From Paenisporosarcina quisquiliarum_A (GTDB lineage: Bacteria; Bacillota; Bacilli; Bacillales_A; Planococcaceae), in assembly GCF_043641925.1 (NCBI RefSeq), contig NZ_JBHZRU010000003.1:62001-126000 (forward strand): a DNA stretch of 64,000 nt. The letters run 5' to 3'. Shown piece by piece: positions 36,777-45,001 of the stretch (positions within the stretch are counted from its first letter, which is position 1; each line of letters starts with the position of its first letter). A program made the translations under genes and the position numbers. The notes under the pieces were generated by a model that was not told the DNA's origin, searched no databases, and worked only from the letters and a program-made list of their open reading frames with translations.

Positions 36777-37944
36777 CTTTTTCGTTATGCACTATTAGTA
36801 AACGTTGTTTTAATTCATCTTCCATCCTAGCTATTTCTTTTTCAGCAGCTTTTCGTTTCACTCGACCGTCAGCTTGAATGCGGAGAGTTTCTTCGATCGT
36901 TTGCAATAGATTTTCTTGAGTTTGTTTTAATGTTTCAATCTCTACGATGCCACGCTCGTTTTCTTTGGCAGTTTCTATACTATTCATTTTTAACATTTCT
37001 GAGTTTTTCAGTAGTAAATCATTGGTTGTTTTCGTTACTTGTTTTTGAGCTTCAACCGCTTTTAACTGACGATTTAACGTTAAAGCAATTGCAATCTGAT
37101 TCTTCCAGAGTGGGATAGATGTCATAATGGAAGACTGGATTTTTTCGGCTAAAGTTTGATTTGTTTGTTGAATCATTCGAATCTGTGGGGCACTTTGAAT
37201 GGTAATTTGTCTCGATAATTGCAAATCATATAATCTCTTCTCAAGACGATCTAAGAACTGTGCCATATCATTAACTTCTTGATATGCCATTTGATCAGAA
37301 GATGCCTCAGCTTTTTGACGAAGTGCTGGAATAATTTCATTCACGATTTCATCGCGTTTAATCTCCGCTGCGGTAATATAAATATTGAGTGCTTGAAAAT
37401 AGGCTTTGTTTTGATCATATAATTTGTCTAGCATATGCACATCTTCGATCAAGCCACGTTTTGAATGTTCTAATTGAATACCAATACGGTCAATTTGAGT
37501 ACTTAATTTTTGGTATTTAGTCATTAGCTCTTGAACTGAGCGAGATACTTTTCCAAACAACCGTTTTATTCCAGACTTCTTTTTGGTCGTTAATTCTTCT
37601 GGATTAAGTTGAGTTAACTTATCCATCAAATCTTTTAAAATGTCACCGACTGGACCTATATCTTGTTTTTGCACATGATCTAGCATTTGATGAGAAAAAC
37701 GTGACAATTCCGTTTGTGCATTTGCACCATAAGTTAGAACTGCTTCGTAATTACCTGCTGGAATTTGAGAAGCGAGAACCTTTGCTTTTTGTTGTTCTTC
37801 ATCTGAAAGTCTTTCTAAAAAGGAAACACGTTGTTCTTCTTGATTTGACACTTCTTTTTGTAATGTCGGCTGTAGGTCAAAGGGGGAGTCCAAAAGATCA
37901 TCCATAGTTTTTAGAGGCTTAGAAGCCGTTTGATTTTCCGTCAT
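36757..37944 (-). CDS. yaaN: TelA/YaaN family protein (toxic anion resistance)
   Basis: 395 residues, predicted almost entirely helical with coiled coils. The core LYDQNKAYFQALNIYITAAE and PQIRMIQQTNQTLAEKIQSSIMTSIPLWKNQI is the TelA signature. TelA proteins were linked to tellurite and toxic anion resistance and cell-envelope stress; the mechanism is unknown. The RBS AAGGAGA is 8 nt before ATG. It overlaps the upstream xpaC by 26 nt, as in the B. subtilis xpaC-yaaN pair. Confidence 0.9.
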   Translation of the reverse strand: MTENQTASKPLKTMDDLLDSPFDLQPTLQKEVSNQEEQRVSFLERLSDEEQQKAKVLASQIPAGNYEAVLTYGANAQTELSRFSHQMLDHVQKQDIGPVGDILKDLMDKLTQLNPEELTTKKKSGIKRLFGKVSRSVQELMTKYQKLSTQIDRIGIQLEHSKRGLIEDVHMLDKLYDQNKAYFQALNIYITAAEIKRDEIVNEIIPALRQKAEASSDQMAYQEVNDMAQFLDRLEKRLYDLQLSRQITIQSAPQIRMIQQTNQTLAEKIQSSIMTSIPLWKNQIAIALTLNRQLKAVEAQKQVTKTTNDLLLKNSEMLKMNSIETAKENERGIVEIETLKQTQENLLQTIEETLRIQADGRVKRKAAEKEIARMEDELKQRLLIVHNEKENRPQT

Positions 37945-38593
37945 GCGATAAATCTCCTTTCAACATTAAAGGTTTTTCATGTTTTGCGATTGATATCTTT
38001 GCAAAGTCTAGCTCCATTTTTAAATGTTCAATATCTGAAGCTAATACTTGATGTAAATCGTTTTCCATTACTTGATTTAATTCAAGTAAAGTTTCTCTCG
38101 TATCTTGAAGAGCAATTTGAACTGCAGGTGCTTTAACAGGTTGAGAAACAAGTAAAGTATACTTTTCTGTAAGTTCTACAGCGGTTTCTAAATGAGCATA
38201 AAAAAATGGTTCAACGTGATAGAATTTCTTGGGGTTTGTCCGAACAATTTGGAAAATCCGCTTTGCTAGTCGATTCATTTCAAATAATTGTTTAAAAGCT
38301 CGTATCGATCTAACTTTAATAAAATATCCGTTTAGTTTATTTAATTTAAGCTTGGCTTCCTTCAGTTGTTGCTGAACATGTTTATATTCAGGCAATGTCA
38401 TATTGTATTTCTTTATAATAAGCCTCGATTGAACACTTTTAATAACATTCACTGACAGTGCATAAACACCAGCTGAAATTAAACCAGCTATGAAAAAGTT
38501 TAAATTAGCACCTAGTTGGAGAGAAATCCAAGAGGTAATGAATAGTGGGAAGCTTATAAGATGTCGTATTATAAAATAAGCAACATGTAGCAT
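37919..38593 (-). CDS. xpaC: XpaC family membrane protein
   Basis: 224 residues. Two hydrophobic helices near the N-terminus (about 8-27 and 29-47) and a helical cytoplasmic remainder. Family name comes from hydrolysis of 5-bromo-4-chloroindolyl phosphate, but no catalytic motif is evident and the role is unclear. AAGGAGG is 8 nt from the ATG. It is the first gene of the xpaC-yaaN operon; XpaC could anchor the soluble TelA protein to the membrane (inference). Confidence 0.85.
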   Translation of the reverse strand: MLHVAYFIIRHLISFPLFITSWISLQLGANLNFFIAGLISAGVYALSVNVIKSVQSRLIIKKYNMTLPEYKHVQQQLKEAKLKLNKLNGYFIKVRSIRAFKQLFEMNRLAKRIFQIVRTNPKKFYHVEPFFYAHLETAVELTEKYTLLVSQPVKAPAVQIALQDTRETLLELNQVMENDLHQVLASDIEHLKMELDFAKISIAKHEKPLMLKGDLSHDGKSNGF

Positions 38594-38669
38594 GTTGAAT
38601 ACCTCCTTGTTTAGTCCTATGTATACTTACGTATGAAGACATAAAAGGTTTCGTTTTGACAGTATTCCT

Positions 38670-38951
38670 TCAGACAATATCAGTTTCCATTGTACGATAT
38701 CCTTTTAAATCATCAAAGAAAGTCACGGAATATGATGTGATAGATGCTAAAGGTGAAACTCCTTTTTGAATGTACGCTACGAATAAGTCCAATTGTTCTT
38801 CTTCACCTTCGAGTTCCATTACGATTTCATTTTGTTCGTATCCTCGACAATATCCTCTTAAATGAAGTTCATTCGCTTTTTGTTTTGCTAGAAAACGAAA
38901 TCCTACACCTTGTACATCTCCGTGCATAATAAAATGAGCACGTTTTTTCAT
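38670..38951 (-). CDS. Acylphosphatase family protein lacking the catalytic Asn
   Basis: 93 residues, full length for the family. The phosphate-binding HGDVQGVGFR with its catalytic Arg (about 18) is intact. The second block, normally G-W-V-R/K-N with the catalytic Asn, reads GYCRG here, so Gly stands where Asn is expected (about residue 36). The fold is likely kept but hydrolysis of acyl phosphates may be lost or weakened. AGGAGG is 7 nt before the ATG. Closest counterpart would be B. subtilis YflL, which has the Asn from memory. Confidence 0.85.
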   Translation of the reverse strand: MKKRAHFIMHGDVQGVGFRFLAKQKANELHLRGYCRGYEQNEIVMELEGEEEQLDLFVAYIQKGVSPLASITSYSVTFFDDLKGYRTMETDIV

Positions 38952-39242
38952 ATGGTAACCTCCTGAGTAACAATCACTTTTTATATTTGTCGTGGTTGTC
39001 CTGTTACTCCTTAACTTATCTCAATTTTCTAATATTATCAATGTTATTGTTTTTAAAAACCATGTTAGAACAATATGATGTTGAATAAAGGAAAGTTAAT
39101 CATTTAAGTTCGTTAGATGGGGGATTGGTAGGGAGTAGATTGATTGTTATAGAATTTTGGCTAGGTAAGTCTAAATTCTAGACGTCACATCTCAACTTGC
39201 TACAATAAAGAATAGATATTACATGGAACAGAGGGTGTACAT

Positions 39243-39551
39243 ATGAATGAAATCATATACATGAAAGCGGGATATGAACCATGGTGGTTGTTTTCAGGAT
39301 GGGAAGAATACATCGTTGAGAAAAAAACATTTTCTACTGATGATGAAGCTCGAAAATACTTGGAGACAATACTAGAAAAATTCAGAAACAGTTACCCTCA
39401 TGAACGGTCGGAAAAAGGACCATTTTGGGCTTTTTGGACGGAAGATGAACAGGAGTTTTGTGAAGCATGTGATGATGATTTACAAACATATCACGGTGTA
39501 TTATGGTTCAAGAATGGATCTCCAACAACTGATTTTAAAATAGCTGAATAA
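39243..39551 (+). CDS. DUF1033 family protein
   Basis: 102 residues, acidic and Trp-rich, with GYEPWWLFSGWEEYI near the N-terminus, PFWAFWTEDEQEFCEACDDDLQ and HGVLWFKNG: the pattern of DUF1033, small cytoplasmic Firmicutes proteins of unknown function. AGAGGGTG lies before the ATG. The 290-bp gap upstream holds no further gene; a short palindrome GTCTA-N5-TAGAC sits at 39169-39183. Confidence 0.8.
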   Translation: MNEIIYMKAGYEPWWLFSGWEEYIVEKKTFSTDDEARKYLETILEKFRNSYPHERSEKGPFWAFWTEDEQEFCEACDDDLQTYHGVLWFKNGSPTTDFKIAE

Positions 39552-39573
39552 TTAGTTTTTTGTGTTCATACCA

Positions 39574-39601
39574 TTGACTTTACTATTGGAAATGATATAC
39601 T
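39574..39601 (+). promoter_or_regulatory. Sigma-A promoter of the cold-shock leader
   Basis: TTGACT (39574-39579), 16-bp spacer, TATACT (39596-39601): a near-consensus vegetative promoter predicting a transcript start near 39608 and a leader of about 134 nt before csp. Confidence 0.75.
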
Positions 39602-39641
39602 ATTTGTAACAATTGATATGATTTTACCGGGAACGAGTATT

Positions 39642-39698
39642 CACATATGTTCTATAGTGACGGCGTTGGCTGGTTGCTATTGCATATGTGTTTTTTTT
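39642..39698 (+). promoter_or_regulatory. Terminator-like hairpin in the cold-shock gene leader
   Basis: CACATATG (39642-39649) pairs with CATATGTG (39683-39690), followed immediately by eight T residues (39691-39698). It lies between the promoter and the csp start codon, so it may be an attenuator or temperature-responsive leader, or the end of a separate small RNA of about 90 nt. Confidence 0.6.
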
Positions 39699-39741
39699 CC
39701 TAAAAAAGTTCAATTGTCACTTTATTTTTGGAGGTAATCAC

Positions 39742-39942
39742 ATGAAACAAGGTACAGTAAAATGGTTTAATTCAGAAAAAGGCTTTGGTTTTATCGAAAT
39801 TGATGGAGAAAATGATGTATTTGTTCATTTCTCAGCTATTCAAGGTGAAGGATTTAAAACGCTTGATGAAGGTCAAAAGGTTGAGTTTGAAGTTGTAGAT
39901 GGAAACCGTGGACCACAAGCAGCTAATGTAACTAAAATCTAA
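39742..39942 (+). CDS. csp: Cold-shock protein, CspA/CspB family
   Basis: 66 residues, the standard single CSD domain: MKQGTVKWFNSEKGFGFIE (RNP1), DVFVHFSAI (RNP2) and the C-terminal GPQAANVTKI. Binds single-stranded RNA/DNA and acts as an RNA chaperone at low temperature. The frame is open to 39688 but GGAGGT 7 nt upstream sets ATG 39742. The long structured leader is typical of regulated csp genes. No other csp gene is in the window. Confidence 0.96.
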   Translation: MKQGTVKWFNSEKGFGFIEIDGENDVFVHFSAIQGEGFKTLDEGQKVEFEVVDGNRGPQAANVTKI

Positions 39943-39955
39943 CTAACACATATGA

Positions 39956-39987
39956 AGAGGCATCCAAAATGGATGCCTCTCTTTTTT
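39956..39987 (+). terminator. Rho-independent terminator after csp
   Basis: AGAGGCATCC pairs with GGATGCCTCT over a 5-nt A-rich loop, then a T run. Confidence 0.92.
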
Positions 39988-40711
39988 ATTGTATTGATTC
40001 AATTGTAGAGCTTACGGAGAATTTTATATCCTCGTCATCCATAATAAATTCACGTTTGATCTCCCCAAAATTTTCAACAATATATCGATTTTGAATACTT
40101 CCTGTTTCATCGATCTTCTGTATCTGTATAACGTCTTCAAATTTCTGAAGTGGTGTTTCTAACGTTTGACTTACTTCGATAATCTTCCATCCATCAAACT
40201 CTCTGTCCTTTTCTATTGGGAGCTGAAGAAAAGTTGAAATTGCAGGCATAGCATCTAATTCATCATTTGTTGGATTAAATTCTCCGTAAAATTCACCCTG
40301 TTCATTAATTAATTCAATTGCTTTATCAGTAATTCGATAAGTTCTTAAGAGAATCGTTCCTCCATTGTCTTCAAAGATCGAAACGGTATGATCATTATGC
40401 CATTGTGTACGCGCCGTATAGGTGGCATATTCATTTCCTTCACCTAGATACTTAGCTACAGATTTATCCTTCATGAAAAAGTTTGAGAGATCAATTGACA
40501 TGTCTTCACTATTGATTTCTGGTTGTTCTTTTTCATTGTTATTTTCTTTAGAATTAACTTCGACTTCATTATTATCTTCATGCGTATTTTCATTATCATT
40601 CTTTGTTTCATTTAAATCTGAACCTTCATTACTATTTTTTTCAGTTTGGAAACCACATGCAGAAAGAAAAAGGAGGAGGCAGAGTATCGATAAAATTTTT
40701 ATTCTTTTCAT
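39986..40711 (-). CDS. Putative lipoprotein of unknown function
   Basis: 241 residues. The signal peptide ends in the lipobox LFLSAC (Cys about 19). Residues about 24-70 are a low-complexity Asn/Glu/Asp-rich spacer, followed by a soluble domain (about 75-241) with FFMKDKSVAKYLGEGNEYATY that I do not recognise. Predicted to be lipid-anchored outside the membrane. Its stop abuts the csp terminator; no partner gene. Confidence 0.75.
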   Translation of the reverse strand: MKRIKILSILCLLLFLSACGFQTEKNSNEGSDLNETKNDNENTHEDNNEVEVNSKENNNEKEQPEINSEDMSIDLSNFFMKDKSVAKYLGEGNEYATYTARTQWHNDHTVSIFEDNGGTILLRTYRITDKAIELINEQGEFYGEFNPTNDELDAMPAISTFLQLPIEKDREFDGWKIIEVSQTLETPLQKFEDVIQIQKIDETGSIQNRYIVENFGEIKREFIMDDEDIKFSVSSTIESIQ

Positions 40712-40821
40712 TTTTAACCCTCCATTTTAGTCTTATTTTAATATTAGACGTAAATGAATCTTTAAATGTTTCAACTTTCATTTTATTTGGTATAGTAATT
40801 TGATAAGAAGGAGGATATTAC

Positions 40822-41307
40822 ATGACTGAATATGAATTAAAACAAGAACTACCATCACCAGAGAAGCAACAAGATTTTTATGAAAAACTTCGCAGTAAAA
40901 TGAAAGCATTCTTAGATTCAAAAGGTGGGAGTGCAAGTAAGTTCGCACCTTACTTATTATTTGCTCCTGACTTATTTCATTTACTAACTAAATCAATGAT
41001 GGATAATCGTATTGATGGAAAAAGCAAGGCATTGATTGGTAGTGGTATTTTATATTTCATTACACCAATCGATATTATGCCTGAGGGTTTAATAGGACCT
41101 GGCGGATTTATGGATGATATTATTGTGGCCACATTTGTAGTTAATATGTTGTTAAACAAATTCTCTCCATCTATTTTGGAAGAACATTGGGTAGGGGATC
41201 AAAAGCTTTTACAATCACTTCAAAAAATTTCCGAAACAAGTAATGGATTATTAGGGAAGTTACCAGCTAGGTCTTTACTTGGACGATTTTTAAAAACGAG
41301 TAAATAA
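40822..41307 (+). CDS. YkvA/DUF1232 family membrane protein
   Basis: 161 residues. The central segment SGILYFITPIDIMPEGLIGPGGFMDDIIVA is the DUF1232 signature (YxxSPIDLIPDxIPxxGxxDD), a short amphipathic or membrane-inserted unit of unknown function. AGAAGGAGG precedes the ATG. It ends at a terminator shared with the convergent ABC-F gene. Confidence 0.85.
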   Translation: MTEYELKQELPSPEKQQDFYEKLRSKMKAFLDSKGGSASKFAPYLLFAPDLFHLLTKSMMDNRIDGKSKALIGSGILYFITPIDIMPEGLIGPGGFMDDIIVATFVVNMLLNKFSPSILEEHWVGDQKLLQSLQKISETSNGLLGKLPARSLLGRFLKTSK

Positions 41308-41342
41308 AAAGTGCGGAGGGGAGACCCTTCCGCACTTTTTTA
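41306..41342. terminator. Bidirectional terminator between the YkvA-type and ABC-F genes
   Basis: AAAAAGTGCGGA-GGG pairs with CCC-TTCCGCACTTTTT with one bulge; A and T tracts serve both strands. Confidence 0.9.
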
Positions 41343-41347
41343 ATGAG

Positions 41348-42955
41348 TTAAGATTTAATTCCTTGTGATTCTTTCCATTCCAAGAATTCATCAAAAGTTA
41401 ATTGCTTATCTAAGATTGAACCGTCTGGAAGAATCTCAATTACGCGATTTGCAATTGTTTGAATGAACTGATGGTCATGAGATGTGAAGATCATGGCACC
41501 TTTAAATGAAATTAAGCCATTATTTAGAGCTTGAATCGATTCTAAATCTAAATGGTTAGTTGGTTCATCAAGTAACAATACATTTGCATTAGCAAGCATC
41601 ATTTTTGATAGCATACAACGTACTTTTTCTCCTCCAGAAAGGACTGCAGGTTTTTTCTTCACTTCTTCACCTGAGAACAACATACGTCCTAGGAACCCAC
41701 GTAGGAAAGTTTCACTCTCATCATCAGGTGAATATTGACGTAACCAATCTACTAATGAATTTTCGTTTCCAGTAAAATATTCACTGTAATCGATTGGGAA
41801 GTAGGTGCGCGTAGTTGTAACGCCCCAGCGAATTGAACCTTCTTTTGGTTCAACTTCTTCAGATAACACACGAAGTAAAGCAGACTTAGCAATTGGGTCA
41901 CCTATTAAGATGATTTTATCGTCCTTATTTACTGAGAAATGTAAGTCTTTGAATAATGTTTTACCTTCATGATCCATTGAAATACCTTGTGCAGAAAGAA
42001 CATCGTTTCCGATATCTCTTCCAATTTGGAAGTTCACATAAGGATATTTTCTTGAAGAAGGTCGAATATCATCTAATTCAATTTTGTCTAGCATTTTCTT
42101 ACGTGAAGTCGCTTGTTTCGATTTAGATGCGTTTGCACTGAAACGAGCAATAAAGGCTTGTAATTCTTTAATTTTTTCTTCTTTTTTACTGTTTTGATCT
42201 TGAGACATTTTCAATGCTAATTGACTTGATTCATACCAGAAATCATAGTTCCCAACGTATACTTGAATTTTACCGAAATCTAAATCGGCAATATGAGTAC
42301 ACACTTTGTTTAAAAAGTGACGGTCATGGGATACAACAATGACAGTGTTATCAAAGTTGATTAAAAACTCTTCTAACCATTGAATTGCTTTCAAATCAAG
42401 GTGATTGGTAGGCTCATCTAGTAAAAGAACGTCAGGCTTACCAAAAAGAGCTTGAGCAAGTAAGACTTTAACTTTCTCAGATCCCGTAATATCGGCCATC
42501 TTCTTACTATGAAGGTCGTCTCCAATACCTAAACCTTGAAGTAGGATAGCAGCTTCAGACTCAGCTTCCCAACCATTTAAGTCAGCAAATTCACCTTCAA
42601 GTTCTGCAGCACGCATACCATCTTCATCAGAAAAATCTTCTTTCATGTAAATGGCATTCTTTTCGTTCATCACTTCGTATAAACGTTTATGTCCCATCAT
42701 CACGGTTTCAAGAACAGGATACTCTTCATATTCGAAGTGATTTTGTTTTAAAACAGCAAGTCGTTCATTTGGATTCATGATGACATTGCCTTCTTGAGCT
42801 TCAATATCACCTGATAAAATTTTAATGAATGTTGATTTCCCTGCACCATTTGCACCAATTAATCCATAACAGTTTCCTGGATTGAATTTTATATTGACGT
42901 CTTCGAAAAGCTTGCGATCTCCGAAACGTAAACTTACATTACTAACAGCAATCAT
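41348..42955 (-). CDS. ABC-F family ATPase (YkpA/YbiT-type)
   Basis: 535 residues: two ABC domains joined by a charged helical linker (about 250-300) and no membrane segments, as for ribosome-acting ABC-F translation factors. NBD1 has Walker A GANGAGKST and Walker B VLLLDEPTNHLDL but a divergent signature ITGSEK instead of LSGGE. NBD2 has a degenerate Walker A (GDPIAKSA) with a normal LSGGEK and LLLDEPTNHLD. Such variations occur in this subgroup, so the protein is probably functional but asymmetric. GAGGAGGTTC precedes the ATG on the minus strand. Confidence 0.92.
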   Translation of the reverse strand: MIAVSNVSLRFGDRKLFEDVNIKFNPGNCYGLIGANGAGKSTFIKILSGDIEAQEGNVIMNPNERLAVLKQNHFEYEEYPVLETVMMGHKRLYEVMNEKNAIYMKEDFSDEDGMRAAELEGEFADLNGWEAESEAAILLQGLGIGDDLHSKKMADITGSEKVKVLLAQALFGKPDVLLLDEPTNHLDLKAIQWLEEFLINFDNTVIVVSHDRHFLNKVCTHIADLDFGKIQVYVGNYDFWYESSQLALKMSQDQNSKKEEKIKELQAFIARFSANASKSKQATSRKKMLDKIELDDIRPSSRKYPYVNFQIGRDIGNDVLSAQGISMDHEGKTLFKDLHFSVNKDDKIILIGDPIAKSALLRVLSEEVEPKEGSIRWGVTTTRTYFPIDYSEYFTGNENSLVDWLRQYSPDDESETFLRGFLGRMLFSGEEVKKKPAVLSGGEKVRCMLSKMMLANANVLLLDEPTNHLDLESIQALNNGLISFKGAMIFTSHDHQFIQTIANRVIEILPDGSILDKQLTFDEFLEWKESQGIKS

Positions 42956-43226
42956 GTTAGAACCTCCTCATTTTTCACAATACTTCTATTGTATCATAAA
43001 ACTACACAACTTTGCTCGAAAAGAAGGAGAGTCAAATATATTTGTAATACAATGACTTACTACATTTGGCTGAATAAACACTTAAAGCATAAATGATCAT
43101 ACATTTTTAAGACAGTCTCCATATTAATAATTATAAATTTCGGAAATTTCAGTTCGCAAGTAGTAGCAAATAAATTGAAAAAGTTATATACTTATGGCAC
43201 ATAAAAGGATTCGGGGAGTGGGTAAT

Positions 43227-44573
43227 ATGGAGCAGGATTTTTCTCAATCTTTTCAAGAGATTACGTTAAACGGACCAATTATTTTCATGCATTGGTTTTT
43301 AACAGATGAAAAGCAAACAGTTGATCATATAACACCAAATGTACATCGTCTTTTTGGTTATTTACCTAATGAACTTACTTCCGGAGAAATTCCTCTTTTG
43401 TCGATTATTTTTGAAGAAGATCGGGAATTATTTATTGAAACGATGCGAAAAAGAATCGCCGCAAAAGAGCCGTTCTGGAATTCTACCTACAGAATTTATG
43501 GGAAAACAGGACAAATACATTTCATAAAAATTTACACATATATCAAATTTAATAGACTTACAAAAGAAGCATCCATTTTCTCTTATATTTTCGATCAGAC
43601 CGATCTAAAACAAGAAATAGAAATGCATATTGCTTTAGAACATCGATGGTCGACTGCTATTGATAGTGCGCAAGAAGGTGTTTGGGATTGGAATGCGAAA
43701 GAAAATACTGTGTTCTATTCTAAACATTGGAAGGGCATGCTTGGTTATGAGGAACATGAATTGAAAAATGAAGTGCATGAATGGCGAAGCCGAATACATC
43801 CTGAAGATATTGCTAAAGTCGATTTAATTATAGAGAAACATCTTAGTAATGAATCCGACTATTACAGAGGCGAGCATCGACTTTTACATAAAGATGGTAC
43901 GTATCGCTGGATTTTAGATAGAGGACGCGCGGTTGAACGGGATGACACGGGTAGAGCAGTTCGATTAATTGGTACACACGTGGATATAACAGAAAGCAAA
44001 CGAACGGAAATGTTATTGAAATCTCGTAATGCAGAACTCGAACAACTCCTTGAAAAAATAAAAGAATTATCCATTACCGACCCACTAACTAATCTTTATA
44101 ACCGTAGAAAAATGGTTGAAGAAATTGAACAAGCTCAAATGTGCTACGAACAAGTGAAAAATCCTTTTACGTTGGCGATACTAGACCTAGATTACTTTAA
44201 GCAAATAAATGATCAGTATGGACATGTCTTTGGAGATGAAGCACTTAAATTATTTGCATCTTTATTAAAAGAAAATGTACGGTCTGAAGATGTAATCGCG
44301 AGATGGGGTGGGGAAGAGTTTATTATTTTGTTCCCTCAGACCACTTCACAAGAAGCAATAAATATATTAGATCGTATTCAAGGACTTTGCCAGACTGATT
44401 TATTATTCTTAAACGAAGAAAAAGTCATGCTATCTTTTTCAGCAGGTGTGTGTGAATATGATGAATCGTGTGATTTAGATGAATTAATTAAAAACGCAGA
44501 CCAAGCACTTTATGATGCAAAAGCTAAAGGGCGAAATCAAATCATTTTGTACAAGATAGGACTTCTAGGATAG
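43227..44573 (+). CDS. PAS-PAS-GGDEF diguanylate cyclase
   Basis: About 448 residues. A first PAS-like domain (about 10-125), a PAS_3 domain (about 135-262, with DWNAKENTVFYSKHWKGMLGY and the PAC segment GTHVDITESKR), and a GGDEF domain (about 285-448) with the active site RWGGEEF and an RSED at the I-site position. Cytoplasmic, no EAL domain. The frame is open to ATG 43194, but GGGGAG (43213-43218) fits ATG 43227. It is the second c-di-GMP synthase candidate in the window. Confidence 0.9.
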   Translation: MEQDFSQSFQEITLNGPIIFMHWFLTDEKQTVDHITPNVHRLFGYLPNELTSGEIPLLSIIFEEDRELFIETMRKRIAAKEPFWNSTYRIYGKTGQIHFIKIYTYIKFNRLTKEASIFSYIFDQTDLKQEIEMHIALEHRWSTAIDSAQEGVWDWNAKENTVFYSKHWKGMLGYEEHELKNEVHEWRSRIHPEDIAKVDLIIEKHLSNESDYYRGEHRLLHKDGTYRWILDRGRAVERDDTGRAVRLIGTHVDITESKRTEMLLKSRNAELEQLLEKIKELSITDPLTNLYNRRKMVEEIEQAQMCYEQVKNPFTLAILDLDYFKQINDQYGHVFGDEALKLFASLLKENVRSEDVIARWGGEEFIILFPQTTSQEAINILDRIQGLCQTDLLFLNEEKVMLSFSAGVCEYDESCDLDELIKNADQALYDAKAKGRNQIILYKIGLLG

Positions 44574-44856
44574 AATCTGGAAGTTCTTTTTTTTGAAGCC
44601 ATTTATTAATTATTGAGATGTCTGATTGATTTTTTTTATTAAGATAAGCCGGTAAACTATCTAATTCTAAATTTAGTAAAAGTTCCATTTTGACATAATC
44701 TTCGCGAGAAGGGCCTTCATTACTTACAATTCCTTTGGTCGTAAATATATAATAATAAGAACTAATTGAACGAAAAATGAAAACTGTATCTGGAAATACA
44801 TCGTATATCGCCTTTATTTGATATTTTTTCGTATAGCTCCATTGAATTAAGTTCAT
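44542..44856 (-). CDS. Hypothetical protein, 3' end overlapping the diguanylate cyclase gene
   Basis: 104 residues, soluble, not recognised. AAAGGAAGTG 5 nt before the ATG supports it as a real gene. Its last 32 nt overlap, tail to tail, the last codons of the plus-strand PAS-GGDEF gene, and no terminator separates the two, so their transcripts are complementary at the 3' ends. Confidence 0.6.
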   Translation of the reverse strand: MNLIQWSYTKKYQIKAIYDVFPDTVFIFRSISSYYYIFTTKGIVSNEGPSREDYVKMELLLNLELDSLPAYLNKKNQSDISIINKWLQKKELPDSILEVLSCTK

Positions 44857-45001
44857 ACTTTCACTTCCTTTACCACATTATAATAACGAACATAAAATAC
44901 GAACGCAAGTTCTGATGTGTAAAAGAGAACTCACATGACTCGTCAGACGTCTGATATAATTTATCTTAGTAATCAGTTGTTTTAAAAAAAGGAGCTCAAC
45001 G

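Noticed and set aside
39169..39183. GTCTA-N5-TAGAC palindrome upstream of the DUF1033 gene
   Set aside because: Only 5-bp arms; too short to claim as an operator without conservation data.
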